Assembly (NCBI RefSeq): GCF_002994745.2
Contig: NC_037091.1
Span: 54,235,612-54,299,611 of the forward strand
Reading direction: 5' to 3'
DNA from: Rosa chinensis
Taxonomy: Eukaryota; Streptophyta; Magnoliopsida; Rosales; Rosaceae
DNA: 64,000 nt
A program made the translations under genes and the position numbers. Of this stretch, positions 1-12,067 are shown one piece after another. Each line of letters begins with the position of its first letter. The first letter of the stretch is position 1. Under the pieces are notes generated by a model. That model was not told the DNA's origin. It did not search any database and saw nothing but the letters and a program-made list of their open reading frames with translations.

Positions 1-1765
1 TCGAAACAATGAAGGGAAATGACTCTTGGAAGCATTATTAGAAGGCATCAAGGCTTGAAGATGACGCGAGAAGACCCAAGAACCTTCTAGGTTAATTTGG
101 ATTTTCGGCAAAAATGGATAAAAGCCCATTGGATTTAGGGTTTGTGACGCATAAGAGAAGAATTATATGTGTTTGCCGTGAAATTCCAAGAGAGAAACAA
201 GAAGGCAACGTGAAAATCAAGAAGAGAATAAAATATTACGTTTGGAGATATTCAAGGGAGAGTTTTAAGGAAAGAAGAAGTGTGTGCAACAAGAAAAGGT
301 TCAAAACAAGTCTAGATTCGTTCCCTACTTTCTCTAAAGATATTATGGCCGAAATTAGGTGAAGAAAATTAAAAAAAAATCTTATAGATTTCGGCAATAA
401 TATATTAGAGACTTATTTCGAAGACTTTTGATTGGTTGGATGACACACCAGGGCTTACATGGCAATTTGTGATTGGTTGGAGTCATGTGGAATTTTCTGA
501 TGATTCCTTGGAAAATAATAGAAGATTCATGAAGACTTGGAGACCAAGGCCAACGTCCCCTATATATACTCCCCCTCTTGGACGTCAAAGGGACCCCTTG
601 GAATTCAAAAAATTCTCTCCATTCGTCAAGTCCCTCTCTCCATCCTCTAGTGTAAGCTTCACGGTTTTCAAGCAAGGAAGAAGAAGAGAAGAAGGAGCCG
701 TGAGCATCATCATCCATCGTCCACCTTGAAGACTTGCTTCCAAGATTCAAGGTTCCAACGTCAACATCTCCATCTCCATAATCCATCTCACGGTGTAATT
801 CATCCTCTTTCTTTGTAACCTTTTAGGTTTTCCTTGTTTGATTTTTGTTGGAATTGTTTCTAGTTGACAATAATGTTTGAACAAAGTTAAATCTGAATTC
901 TTATGATTGAATGAAATTTTCGATTTCTATGATTGTGATTCTATAGTTGCTTATGTGAGATTGTTCAATTAAATTTGCTTGATTGATATCTTTTATGTGT
1001 TTATCTTATATGGTTCGAAACATCTAGGGTTTGCATATAATTGATGCTAGATTTAGGTTTATGATTCACCTAATAGTTTTGTGAACTTGAATCAAAAGTA
1101 GTAAAGGATTTGGATAAAAGTCGAATTTAATTGAAAAGGATTGTAAATAGATGAACTTTTTCATACTAGGTTGTGCACTTAAATTAATAACCTTTCTCTA
1201 TGTGTTTTGCGTTGAACATGTTTTGATTAGCTAGCTTTCTAAACTTTGATTGCATGTTTGATAGGATTGATCTAGGTGCTTTCACTTAGATTAATTAGTA
1301 AAGGAAAGTAAAATATGGAAAATCATTTGCTTCAAATGTTTTACATGATCAACTTCTTTCTCATGACTTAGATGAACAATTGTAGGGTTGAGTCGAATTT
1401 GATACATGGAATGAGTTTTGATCTTTGTTTCTTACATTTCATTCTTGTACTTGTGTTTTTGTATTTTCTTTATTTGATTTCTTTTAATTTTCGGCATTCT
1501 AAAACCTAAAACCCCTATTTTTCGTTATTTGTGTTTATATCTTTTGTTTATCTTTGTAAATATTTTACTTTATATTTTATTAATTCTTTAATTGTTCTAA
1601 AATGACAGGTGTACCCTCAATCCCCAGATTTGAACGATCCCTATTTACTACGTACTAACAATGATATTTTATAGGGTTAAGTTGGATGCTAGTTTTAGCA
1701 GATCATAAACTTGCAGAGCGACCGAGCCTCTATTGCAATTAGGTTAAGACGATGATAACCTCATC
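1..1765 (+). mobile_element. LTR-retrotransposon remnant, probably an LTR and adjoining leader
   Basis: No intact reading frame is present. The stretch has a TATA-like box near 558-566, a purine-rich leader after it, a long T-rich section, and then a conserved-looking block at about 1607-1765 that opens with acaggtgtaccctcaatccc. I associate that block with the junction region of large plant Ty3/Gypsy elements of the Athila/Tat type, though the glycine-rich 'ggcgccgttgcc' sequence usually found next to it is missing. The left end is outside the window, so neither terminus nor a target duplication can be checked. The family name is an inference. Confidence 0.4.
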
Positions 1766-3659
1766 AATTTCCAGAATTAGTAAGTCTTCATAAATGCAAT
1801 TTTGCAGTAACATCAAACATGAAATTGACAATCCAATAACATAATCTAAAGATTATTAATAGTACACAGCAAGTAATTAAAGCAAGGCCAAGCGTTTTGG
1901 TTCGATATTGTGTAAGTACCAAGCTCGGAGGAGAAAACCGTGTTGTGAGTAGGGAGCTTGGAGGACAGTGAGAAGTGAGTGTGAGTGTGGTGGAGAGAAG
2001 AAAGGCAACGACTTTAGCTAATTTCTTCGAGCCATAGCATGAGAGACGAAGAAGAAGGCGAGGAGTTGGAGAGTATAAATGAAGGTGGTGCCAATATATA
2101 TAGCCCGTGCAAAGTTCGTTAGCACACAATAGTCGTGTGAATGGTGCCGATTAGGGGAGGGGGGCCCAGATTAACCATTATATATCTAGAAAGTTCCCCT
2201 TTTTCTATTTCAGGTACTAAAAACAAAACAAAAAATATACGCTGTGTATTGTCAGTACATTTTGTCCGATTTTAGAGGCGACCTCAGCTTCCCTCAATTT
2301 CGCTTTAGCCTTTCCCTAATTATGAACCAAACAAAATTCAAATAAATTGATATTTACACTATCCTTCAATCCGAAAACCCTAATTTCACAACAAATCAAG
2401 AAGCAAAAATCCCAACTCTGGAGAAGACAAAGCAAATATTTGAATTTTTGTAATCTGGTGAAAAAGACTGGACCTTGGCACTGGAGAGTTTCTTGTAATT
2501 TGGTGCAGACCAGAGTCAGGGAGTCACGAAGAGCCATCATGGTGGTAGCATTCGTCTTCTGCAGCTGAGTCAGAATCTCTCTGTCGTTGGCCAACTTTAG
2601 CGACTCCATCTTCGACCATACGAATTCTTCTGGTTTGAGTCCATCGCCGAAGAATTAAGAGAGAAAGTGTGTGTGTGTTTGAACTAGATCAGAATATATT
2701 GGACATAGAGAGTTTGAATCAAATCAACATATAGGGCCATTTTGTTAGGTGAAAGGCAAAATCAAGATGAAACAATTTAAAGATGCAAGTGACCATAATT
2801 GTATAAGAAAAACTAAGTGGCCTTATACCGAATTAAAGTTTCAAAATAACAACTATATACATTAATATGAGATTATGAGTTTGTTTATGATAGAATATTG
2901 ACAAATATGTTAAATGTTAGGAGCAAATGGGATATTAGTCCACAAAATCCGTCCCGCTCCAAAATGGTAACTATAAAACATTAATAGATCGGTTTAGTTT
3001 TTTCGCTTCGATAAATTTGAAAAAAAAAATTACCTTCTTACATGGAAAAGAAGAAAAAAAGAAAGAAAGAGAAAACAGTCAAACGAGAAAGTTGATCAAT
3101 TAGCGCTACTAAGTACAATCACATTTAATTACCGCTTCAATTAGTTGATCTCCATTTCTGCTGCACGTACGCAATTAATAAAGTTTTTTTTTTTTTTGAT
3201 GAAGTAGGCAGAGTTTATATCCACATTTTTAGTACACAAGTATTTAGTAAAATAGACTTAGTCAAATATTAGTTGACACCATTACTTTTTTAATATACTA
3301 TATAAATACTAAATTCTGATGGGTACAGTCGGTGATGAAAAACAAACAAATTAGATCAATTCTCAACACCATCCAACTATAGCAAATCTCAAATGCAACG
3401 TAACGAAAGGTAAGTGATTCATAGAAAAAAGTGTCTTGTTATTGGGACCTCCAAATCTGCTCACTTGACCTCACTCTATTATGAATTATTAAATGACATA
3501 TATAACATACTATAAAATGACTATTAAGGACAATAATTATACCAACAATATATTACATTAATTTTTTATAGACTTTCCAATTCAATAATATTAAATTGTA
3601 TTCTTTATTATTTTCCTTATCTATTTTAATTTTTCAATTTCACTACATACTCAATACCT
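1766..3659. other. AT-rich intergenic stretch, no gene supported
   Basis: Only short open frames are present. The most protein-like is on the minus strand at 2316-2609: its first 45 or so residues look helical and charged (start MESLKLANDREIL), then degrade into a low-complexity tail. It could be the first exon of a small unrecognised gene or a decayed fragment. Homopolymer A and T runs lie at 3020-3068 and 3185-3199. Confidence 0.4.
2316..2609 (-). other. Possible unrecognised ORF or gene fragment
   Basis: This 97-residue minus-strand frame begins MESLKLANDREILTQLQK and reads like a short alpha-helical protein for about 45 residues. The remainder is Leu/Cys/Phe-rich and unlike the start, as if the frame ran through an exon boundary. 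No family is recognised and no convincing second exon was found. It may equally be a chance frame. Confidence 0.15.
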
Positions 3660-4197
3660 GTTTGTTGTGGGCTTCTATTTAGTTTTGTATTGGTGTTGTT
3701 GTTTTTGAGTCTTTTAGTTTCTTGCAGTGTTTGGGTCTTTCCGACCTCAAATAAGTCCCTTCTCTTTCGAGTTAGGGTTTGTGTCATGGGTTCTGACGTA
3801 TTGGTTTGGATTGGGCTGCTGGTTTTGGGTTTTCAGGTCCTCTGCCGGCTTCTGGCCGAGCATTTCTACCAGCCTGTGTTGAGTTCTCCGGGGGATCCGT
3901 GGATGGCCCGCCCAATAGCTTTCTATTGTGGTTTGAACCCATCCTAGTCAATGCTGCCTTATCGGCCTTACCAACTCGATTGGCCTTCCAATTCAGCCAT
4001 CGTCGTTGAATTTTTTGACTTTCAGTACCAGTGTTGTTTAATTAGTTTGTTTTCAGTGTTTTGTAATGGAGTGTGGTACTCTTCCTTACTTTTGTGGTGA
4101 GGTTTAACGAGGCCACTATGAACTCCTTGATGTAAGGTTGTACTCTCGTTTTATCAATAAAGTTTTCTACTTGATCAAAAAAAAAAAAAAAAAAAAA
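3660..4197 (+). mobile_element. Poly(A)-tailed retroposon-like segment
   Basis: The segment ends in 21 A residues (4177-4197) directly after ...caataaagttttctacttgatc. An almost identical type of tail (taatgaagttcttctttgatc followed by A17) ends another segment at 46620. A shared 3' end followed by A-tracts suggests copying by LINE machinery. No target duplication could be matched and the 5' limit is approximate. It has no coding capacity that I trust. A SINE or truncated LINE is the likely origin. Confidence 0.4.
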
Positions 4198-4616
4198 CCT
4201 TGTGTTTAATTTTTGTTATTGGAAAAAAAATTTATGCTGTCTAATTAAGGAATGGATATATAATTAAGATTTATAAAGTAATTAATTCAATGAATTAACT
4301 AAGTTTTTTATTTTAAAGATAATAGTTTGATTGCAAATTATATGAGTGAGGTTATTTGAGGAAATTCAGTGAGGTTTAGTGAGTAAATTTAGTATTAGTA
4401 AATTTGATAGGAGGTATAAAAAGCATAGGAGGTCAACTGAGTAAATTTGGAGGTTCTAATAAAAAAAATCTAGAAAAAAGCTCAAAAGCAAACAAAGATT
4501 TAGAAATGCAATCTTTCAACGGATTCAAAATTACTATTTTAAATCTTTCTACATTGATTGTGAATGAAATTCTTGCTAATTATGCAATAATCTATCTTTT
4601 TTTTAGTTGAAGTTAA

Positions 4617-4624
4617 GAGATTTA
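4617..4624. repeat. Left target-site duplication of the hAT-type MITE
   Basis: gagattta, repeated exactly at 5319-5326 on the other side of the element. Confidence 0.85.
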
Positions 4625-5318
4625 GGGTGCGGCTATTGTCACCCTACCTCTTAGTTCACCCTACAATCATTTAAATTATTAAAAAACTATATTACCCAAG
4701 TGCAAAATGACTAATAAGTACACTTATTTTCTAAAATTCAAATATGTAAGGAAAAATAAATACATAACTAATTAATTAAATACCCATACTACTTAATTTC
4801 TCATTGTATAACATTAATCTTCATTTTCTCCACTCAAATGTGAATTTATTACTATTTTTCGTCTTTCTGTTGCCTTCTCATCATTTATTCATTATTCAAT
4901 TCATAAAACCATTAGTGTGAACTTCATCAAAATTGTGAACACCAAAAGTGAAAAATTTTAAATACAAAAAAAAAAAAATCAATTTATTCTTCATTACTCA
5001 TAGTTATTAACTTACTAATATTGTGATATGAATTGAAACAGACGAACATTGAAATTGAAAGGAAAAAAAAAATGGAAGTAAATCTGATTATGATTTTATT
5101 AGGAAACTTTAATATATTTTAGTTTTTTTATTGGTATAAATTAAATGAGAAATTTAAGTTTTAAAAAAAATCTTTTTTAATTGAATATATCTTATAAGGA
5201 TATTTCTGGAAAGAAAAATGAGTTAGATAAGTAAATTTAATAATTAAAATTAAAATATAGGGTGTAATGAGCAAGTAGGGTGAAGAAAGAAAATTGTAGG
5301 GTGGCAATAGCCGCACCC
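4625..5318. mobile_element. MITE with inverted termini and 8-bp target duplication (hAT-type)
   Basis: The left end reads gggtgcggctattgtcaccc. The right end is its reverse complement with one difference, and similarity continues inward through further 'caccctac' blocks. An exact 8-bp direct repeat (gagattta) flanks the 694-bp element. The interior is AT-rich and noncoding. An 8-bp duplication with short inverted ends is the signature of hAT transposition, so this is a non-autonomous element moved by a transposase encoded elsewhere. Confidence 0.85.
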
Positions 5319-5326
5319 GAGATTTA
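5319..5326. repeat. Right target-site duplication of the hAT-type MITE
   Basis: gagattta, identical to 4617-4624. Confidence 0.85.
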
Positions 5327-5603
5327 TTTAGAACTAAATACTAGTTACCCCTCGTACTTTACTCTCTAAAACAGTTCAATTCCTCATCTTCTATACTAAA
5401 TATAATACACCTTATTTTTTCAATTTCTCCCCCAATAGGTCTAAAATATCTATTATAGCCCTCACTTCCTCCTTTTTTTTTTAAATTTATTTTCTCTCTG
5501 TTTTTTTTTTGCTTACCTCTTCTTTTTCTTCCACCACCAAGCTCTCTCTCTCTCTCCTCTTTCCAAGGTTGGGTGGTTGGGCTCGGAGGGGGGGGGGGGA
5601 AAT

Positions 5604-5634
<31 letters not shown>

Positions 5635-6009
5635 GAAACAATCCAATACCTCCAACGTATATCGTGCATAATAACTTAGGGCGGACTCTAGTATTGTCAC
5701 GATTACTTTGGTTCTTGTGCCTATTTTAGGGTAGCAACATTTAGGTAACCTTACATGGTTCAATTTTGACATAGGCCGCGAGGGTGATCCATATTTATGT
5801 TGTTACCCACATTCTTGATTATTGTTAATGGATTTACGGCCCCAAAAAACAAAAGCTCTCAATCATGAGCACAGGTTACCACCCGGTCCAGGGCCATCTT
5901 ATAAGAAAATGGGCCAAGTTGGGCCGAAAAGAAAAGAAAACTTAGCCCAATACTCTGCTCAAAACCCACTCAAATCAGAAGAGAGTAAAGAAAGAGAGCA
6001 GAGAGAGAG
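5327..6009. other. Upstream region with purine/pyrimidine microsatellites
   Basis: No gene is seen. The stretch contains a CT-rich tract (about 5532-5560), a run of 12 G (5588-5599) and GA repeats (5603-5636). Another GA run (5983-6010) leads straight into the start codon of the next gene. GA/CT tracts of this kind are common in plant 5' leaders, so 5820-6009 may hold the promoter and leader. Confidence 0.5.
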
Positions 6010-7066
6010 ATGGCGGGTGCGTTTTGGGGGACGCGAGTGATGGAGATAGTGAAGAAGCACGACTCCGGCGGTTTGGTTTGGAAGAGAATAAAGCTGACCA
6101 CCACCCGCAAAGCCAACGCCAAGAAGCGCCTCCTCCGTGTTTGGCAGGTTAGCTGCCCTTCTCACTTTCAAATCTCCGATTAGGGTTTTGCTCTTGCTAT
6201 GTCTCACACCTCCTTGCTTGCTTCAAATTGATTGCATTACTTGGAGCTTTTCATAGGTTATCTACTGTGTAAGTAGGTTTCGAGGCAGTTTTGCAATGCC
6301 TCACGTGTTTTCGAATCGGTTCTAGCGTACACAATGGTGGACAAGGGATTTTCAGTTTTGACAAATACGAATTGAGATTTGTGTATGTGGGCTTTGTGCT
6401 GGTCCAATCATAAGGAAATGAATTAAGTTCAGAATTCGTTGATGGTGATACAGATTGTGTGTATTGAGATGGGGGGGTTGATTTCCTGTCATCTCCTTTA
6501 TGCCAATTAAATGAAATGTTATATGAAGTAAACTTGTAGAAGTTTGATTCTTCGGTAGTGATTGCTCGTAGTTACGTCTAATGTCCTTATGTTAAGGGAT
6601 ATACAACGGGACTAATCATTTCTCCTGTAATGTTTAGCTTTTGGTTTCGGTGGTTAAACCTAGCTGAGCCTTCTGTAATATCAGAGTTCTTTATGTGTCC
6701 GTGTTCTGCATCACATTGCGGATTTTGGATGCATGTATTGTGTATCTTGTTCCGAAATTGAGCAGTCCACCCTATGCAATCAGATTATACTTGCATGATG
6801 TTATCCATGATCCTCTCCTTGTAGTTTCTGCCTCCATTTATAAGCATTCCTGATTTGGGGTGTTACATGGGAAACTATTTCTTATGCGGTGTAGATGCTG
6901 TTAGCTTGCATGTTCCAACTTATAACACATATCTGTTAAATTTGTGTTGAACTTCTGGAAATGTCATTTGCAGAATGAGGCTGTCCTGAAGGCATGTGCC
7001 GAACCACCTCCTTCAAAATCGTCAGGGGCTGATGCTAGTGAAGTTGTGAGAAAGACAACTGAATAG
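6010..7066 (+). CDS. Small basic conserved plant protein (76 aa, two exons)
   Basis: Exon 1 is 6010-6147 and exon 2 is 6974-7066, joined in phase 0 across an 826-bp GT-AG intron. The protein starts MAGAFWGTRVMEIVKKHDSG and ends ASEVVRKTTE. Residues 22-48 are strongly basic (WKRIKLTTTRKANAKKRLLR), which suits RNA binding. The tail is short and Pro/Ser-rich. The start is the first ATG after a GA-rich leader, and both splice junctions are canonical. I recognise it as a kind of protein conserved in plants but cannot name it. A mitochondrial ribosomal small protein is a reasonable guess from size, charge and the amphipathic start, not something the sequence proves. It stands alone, with no coding neighbour within 4 kb. 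Confidence 0.75.
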
Positions 7067-8375
7067 TAGGAAATGAGTAAGAGTGCTAGGCAAACTTGAA
7101 TGCATTAGTTTTTTCATTATTGGCCTTAATGCCTATATGTATGCACTGCTCGTTATAAGCTTTAACTGAATGTCATCTTGAACCTGCATTTTGATCTTTC
7201 TCTATTTAAAAGCATCTGTATGGCATGTTTGTAGTCTTTGGATCATGTGTAACGTAGATAACTCTGATAAATTTTGATAGTAATAAGTTTATTCTGATAT
7301 TTCTTGCTGCCAATGTGTATCTTCAACTTGAGGCTTATTGATATTTGTTTTTGCAATATTGCTTCATGTCCTGAGCACTATTTTGAGATGACTAAATACC
7401 ACATCTTATTCTAAAGCAGCCCAAGATTGCATATTGGTACTAGGCCTTAATCTGAAGTTGGTTACTAGTCTTGAGAACACATGACCCATTAGTCTATTGC
7501 CTTGTGAAAAATAGATAGATCTATGCTAGTAATGTTTACATCTGCCAACAAGGGGTTCAGTGGAATGTTTATGACCATGGTTTGCTCCAATATGATCTGG
7601 GGCTCAAACCCCCAGGCTCAGCTATCTACTGGAAGTTTCCTCAGAACCATACGGTTTGCGGAATCTCCATCCTGAGTCTTGAAAGCGGGTTTGATGGATT
7701 GGGAGTGTATAAAAACCAAAAAGAAATAATTTACTTTTAAGCATTGTTTGAATTAGGAGTATTATGAATTTATGATCCTTGCAACAGTTAGTTAATTTGC
7801 TCATCAAATATCTCTCCTGGATTTTAAGGGGTGATTTTCATTTGATTTTTTTTAGAAGGGAATCTTTTCAGTCTCAAATTCTATATACAGAGGATAATAC
7901 TGAGTTTTGTCATAGGGGTGGTGTGTGGTCCATTTAATTTATAATAAAACTGTGATGTTTGGACAACAAAAAAAGATTGTGGACACGAAAACAAACCACC
8001 AGAAGGAGTTGAAAACTTCCTTGCTATAGTCTCTTCTGTAGGTACTAGACTGATTTTGACATTTGAGAAATTTATTAATTCGTCCTCTTTTCATTTTCTC
8101 TGTGTGTTCGCTCCAATCAGTCATAGAATATGAAGAGAGATACTTGTGGCCGTTCACTTATGATTTTGCTCTTTTACACGCAACCCTTTTGATGCTATTA
8201 CATGTGCTGTGGAGATCTTATGTGTGTTCAGCTAACATGCAAATATATATATGCTGTCCCGTTTACTCAATTATTTAATTATATAATTTGTGATGACTTA
8301 TATTTAGATTTTATTTCAATTGCCGTGATTTAACCGAGTGGGTTTTAATTGTTTTACAACCTACTGATATATATT
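7067..8375. other. 3' flank and intergenic DNA, no gene seen
   Basis: The first 250 bases are probably the 3' UTR of the upstream gene. The rest is AT-rich with short chance frames only. Confidence 0.5.
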
Positions 8376-8934
8376 TATACTATTAGTAAGAGAAGATGTT
8401 TTGTTAGTCAAAATCTAAAATTTTAATATAATTGACCCTATAAGATTAATAAACTTTAAGAATGAATTAAATCACAAGGATAATTGAGACATTTACAAAA
8501 TTTATTTTTATTAAAAAAAATTATTAAAAAATACCCACAACCCATTTTTCTCTCTCCCATTTTCTTTTCTCTGCAATAACCAACTTTTTTTCTTTATTAA
8601 TAATAATAATAATTTGCACATGCGGAGCATGTGTGGATAAATCATAAATGTTAGTATAATACTAGCATTTATCTACACATGCAGAGTATTTTTCTTTTCA
8701 GAAAAAAGAAGAAGAATGGATTAAAACAGTTATTGCATAGAGAGGCTAGTGGGAGAGAAAAGTGGAATTTGTGAGATTTATTTTGTTTATTTTTATTAAT
8801 AAAAATATAATTTGCAATTGTCATAATGACCCTTGTGATTTAATTAATTCTCAAAGTATTTTAATGTTTTAGGGCCATTTCTGTCAAAAATTTTGATTTT
8901 GGCTAACAAAGCCTCTTCTCTTAATAATAGTATA
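8376..8934. mobile_element. Long fold-back MITE
   Basis: The left arm starts tatactattagtaagagaag and the right arm ends cttctcttaataatagtata. The two are inverted copies, and the similarity extends about 140 bases inward on each side. The centre contains a second nested inverted repeat (about 8615-8695, around acacatgc). It is noncoding. No clear target duplication was found, partly because a partial copy abuts the right end. Superfamily is not assigned. Confidence 0.7.
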
Positions 8935-9080
8935 GATTTTTGTTAATAAAAATATAATTTGCAATTATCATAATGGCCTTTGTGATTTAATTAAATCTCA
9001 AAGTATTTTAATGTTTTCGGGTCATATCTGTCAAAAATTTTGATTTTAGCTGATGAAGCCTTTTTTTTTAATAATAATAT
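8935..9080. mobile_element. Half copy of the adjacent fold-back MITE
   Basis: This is a direct repeat of the right arm of the preceding element (about 8790-8934), with scattered substitutions. It ends in a similar sequence, taataataatataa. No left arm is present, so it is a tandem duplication or a truncated insertion. Confidence 0.65.
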
Positions 9081-10800
9081 AAATATGTACGTCTTGTCAT
9101 GTTTTATTTCAGATTTTATGCCAATGAAAACTACATATGTTATGTGGATGTTGAAACCTTTCACTTTCCACTCTGAAAAGAAACGTAACTGTACATTAGG
9201 CACTCGATCGAAAAGTACCTCTAGTTTTGGGCAAAAAAAAACAAACAAAGAAACTACTCAATCATCACATGCAAGTTGGGGATTCTCTTTTATCTCTGGC
9301 AATGAGCTTAGCGCCACAAAAAATATCATCTGCCCCTCATTTATTTCCAACTGGGCAAAATATTCATATCTTCTTCAAAGAGTTGGTGTTGGGTTTTAAA
9401 ACTGTTTGAGAGGAAATAGTTGCGTGTAGGAGACATCTCCCACTTCAATTAAAAAACTCCCAACCCACCCTATCATTTCAGATTCTCAAAAGCTTTGGAT
9501 CCCTTTCTCCTTTCCTCTTTGTTCCACCTCAAGTTTTAGGTTTATGATAGTTTAATTTCTCCAGACCTCCTTCATTAACAACGAGAGGTCCACACCGCGA
9601 TTAAAATTAATCGCGATTGTGACCGGTTTATATCTCGATTAGACAATGCTGCTTAGAACTAGGTAAAATAGACATTAGGAGATGTCTTTTTTGCATAGAT
9701 ACTAAGCAACCCTTTTTAACTTAATTTTGGAAAAACAATATTTAAAAGTGGTGGGTTGGTTTCTGGTTTCTGGACCAGGTCAATGGAGATTATTACACAT
9801 TCCCTGTCTGCTTGGGTAATGTCTTTGCGGAATGTCGTAAATGCCCTTCCATCGACTAGGACACCTCCTCTGTGTTTCTAGGACAGATTTGGGGTTTTCC
9901 TCTTGACTCAATCAGTTTTGCTGTGTGGTCTTCCGTGACGGGCTGTCCACGTGATTGACAATTTCAGAACCCAAGTCAGCAATTCACAAATCCCATCCAT
10001 TTCTCCCTATTTTTATTTTTTGTTTTTATTTTCTGTGATGGGAAATGAAATTCATATTTATATAGAAAAAGTGACGTGAGGAACTCCAAAAGCCCTTGGG
10101 GTGTTCTTAAACCAGTGTCACAAGAAACTTGGGTCGGCAAATATTTCCTTATCTTTATGATAATTTAGTTTCTTCTCCTTTTCCTGTTTCTGGCATGTCA
10201 AATTGGCTCAATTATGCATATGCAATGCTCATAAACATAATCGAGGGTTTTTAATATTATTAATGCCGTCCTTTGTCTACCTGATGTCCACTTGGCACCA
10301 TCTCATGGGTATGCGGCCTATCTTCAAACCTGTCTAGCCTATGATATCATCCTCCATGTCTACATGTTTCTAAAGGACAACAACCAACCTCGTGTTGTTT
10401 TCCATCTCAATTTATTATGTAATAGTGAATTAAGACATCATGTTTCTTTCTTTCACTCTGATAATCTATTACGTTGTTAACTCCATTGTTTTTCTTTTAG
10501 TCTCTATGACAGAAATCATCAAATATATATTTTTTTTCACACTTTTAAGAGAAAGGGCCACATATAAGGTTCTTTTGAACTATTTAGTTAAAAACAAATT
10601 TAAAACGAGAATAACTGCTTTTATTAGACTCTTCAAACCCGTATAGAGAAGGATCAAGTAATGTTGCAAACACTAACCTTTATATAACAGTTAATAATTG
10701 CTGTTTTATTGTCACACTACCATAATGATAAGGCATGTACTTTTGTGTTTTATGGCTTTGATAAGATATTAGTTACTAATGATAATGATAATGGTTGAGT

Positions 10801-10852
10801 CAACTATTGCAGGCTCGTGGTTCTTGCAACTATTGCAGGCTCGTGGTTCTTG
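10801..10852. repeat. 26-bp exact tandem repeat, two copies
   Basis: The unit starts caactattgcaggctcgtgg and occurs at 10801-10826 and 10827-10852 with no differences. Confidence 0.9.
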
Positions 10853-11051
10853 CACGTCTGACACGGCTGCAAAATTGGGCGAAATTATTAATTTGTATAA
10901 GTCGGAACTAGGAACTAGGAAGTAAGTAATGGGAAAAGTATTTTACATTATGAGCATGAAGTGCTATCTCATCTCTTTTTTTCCATATTCATTCAAGTCA
11001 ATGTTGCAGAGGACTTAGGAAGATGATAGTGGGAGGTATGATCCCTCGTCT

Positions 11052-11083
11052 AATCTGGGCTTTGTTAATTAACAAAACCCAGA
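11052..11083. repeat. Short palindrome
   Basis: Arms atctgggctttgtta and taacaaaacccagat pair with a single mismatch and meet almost without a loop, so the DNA could form a cruciform or the RNA a hairpin. Confidence 0.7.
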
Positions 11084-12067
11084 TCAGGGATTATAATAGA
11101 TAATGTTCTATAGCAGTCGTTTACTTTTATTCAGAAACATAAAACACACAAATGCCATGATTAGCATCTTTGACAAAATGTGTTGCAGAGTGTTTTAAAT
11201 TCTTCTTCTGGATTATGAGGTACCGTTTACGTAAACTCGCAGGAATGTGCAAGAAATCATATACTTTTGGGAATTTAAGGTCATGGATCAGTTTTCAAAC
11301 TTGGGTCCCTTGCCTCATTTTATTTTCAATAATCGCAGCTGTCCCTGTTAACAATCCACTGTGTTTTTTTTAATTCTTAGTCACCAACTGGTCTTGAAGA
11401 TTCAAACTTTTAGTTAACTCTGTTTCTCCTGCACCATCATACCCATCTTTATTTGTCCTCTGGTTTCTTGTATGACACTGAAACGCTGAGGAGGAATATT
11501 GCAGTTGAGCGTTTATTGTGGAAAATTATGCTAGAATCAGAATGTCTGTTTATCAGAATAAGATTCTGTGTTCGATTTTTCAATGATGCAGATTTGAGTT
11601 GGAGTGGTCTTAGTCCGTTTGAAAACAATGTTGTGGAATTGGGTTCCTTTTGGGTGATTATTTTGCCTTTTCTACAAAGGGATTACGGAACCTCGCACGA
11701 AGGTGATGATTGATCTTTCAAGATTATATTCGATTCTTCCACAATCTGAGGATTGTTATTGGCTTCTAAATCATATGCTTTTCTATACAAGAATGTGAAT
11801 AAAGTGTGCTATGAGAAATTTAGAAAACTTGGGGATTTGATTACATAAACCATCTGCTAACATCCATTGCTCAATTTGGTCTTCATAACAACACCGACGA
11901 CAAGTTAATTTTTCAACGCCGATTTCTATCTTGAATCACAGACAAGGCGGAGGTTCTAAAAAACTTAAGGGACCCAAGACTGACTTTACTGGATTGATTT
12001 TCTAGATGGTTATTCTGACAAATTAAGCAACAAGAAACTAGCCCAATTACTGGTTCAGAAAGAGACT

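Larger units (their letters stand above)
9081..12067. other. Intergenic DNA, no gene supported
   Basis: Several open frames of 60-120 codons occur, but none has plausible composition, splice context or a recognisable domain. Two small structures stand out and are listed separately: a 26-bp exact tandem repeat and a near-perfect palindrome. Confidence 0.5.

Noticed and set aside
5359..5772. Frames with Ser/Leu and Arg/Glu repeats
   Set aside because: Produced by CT/GA microsatellites and poly-G, so not protein-coding.
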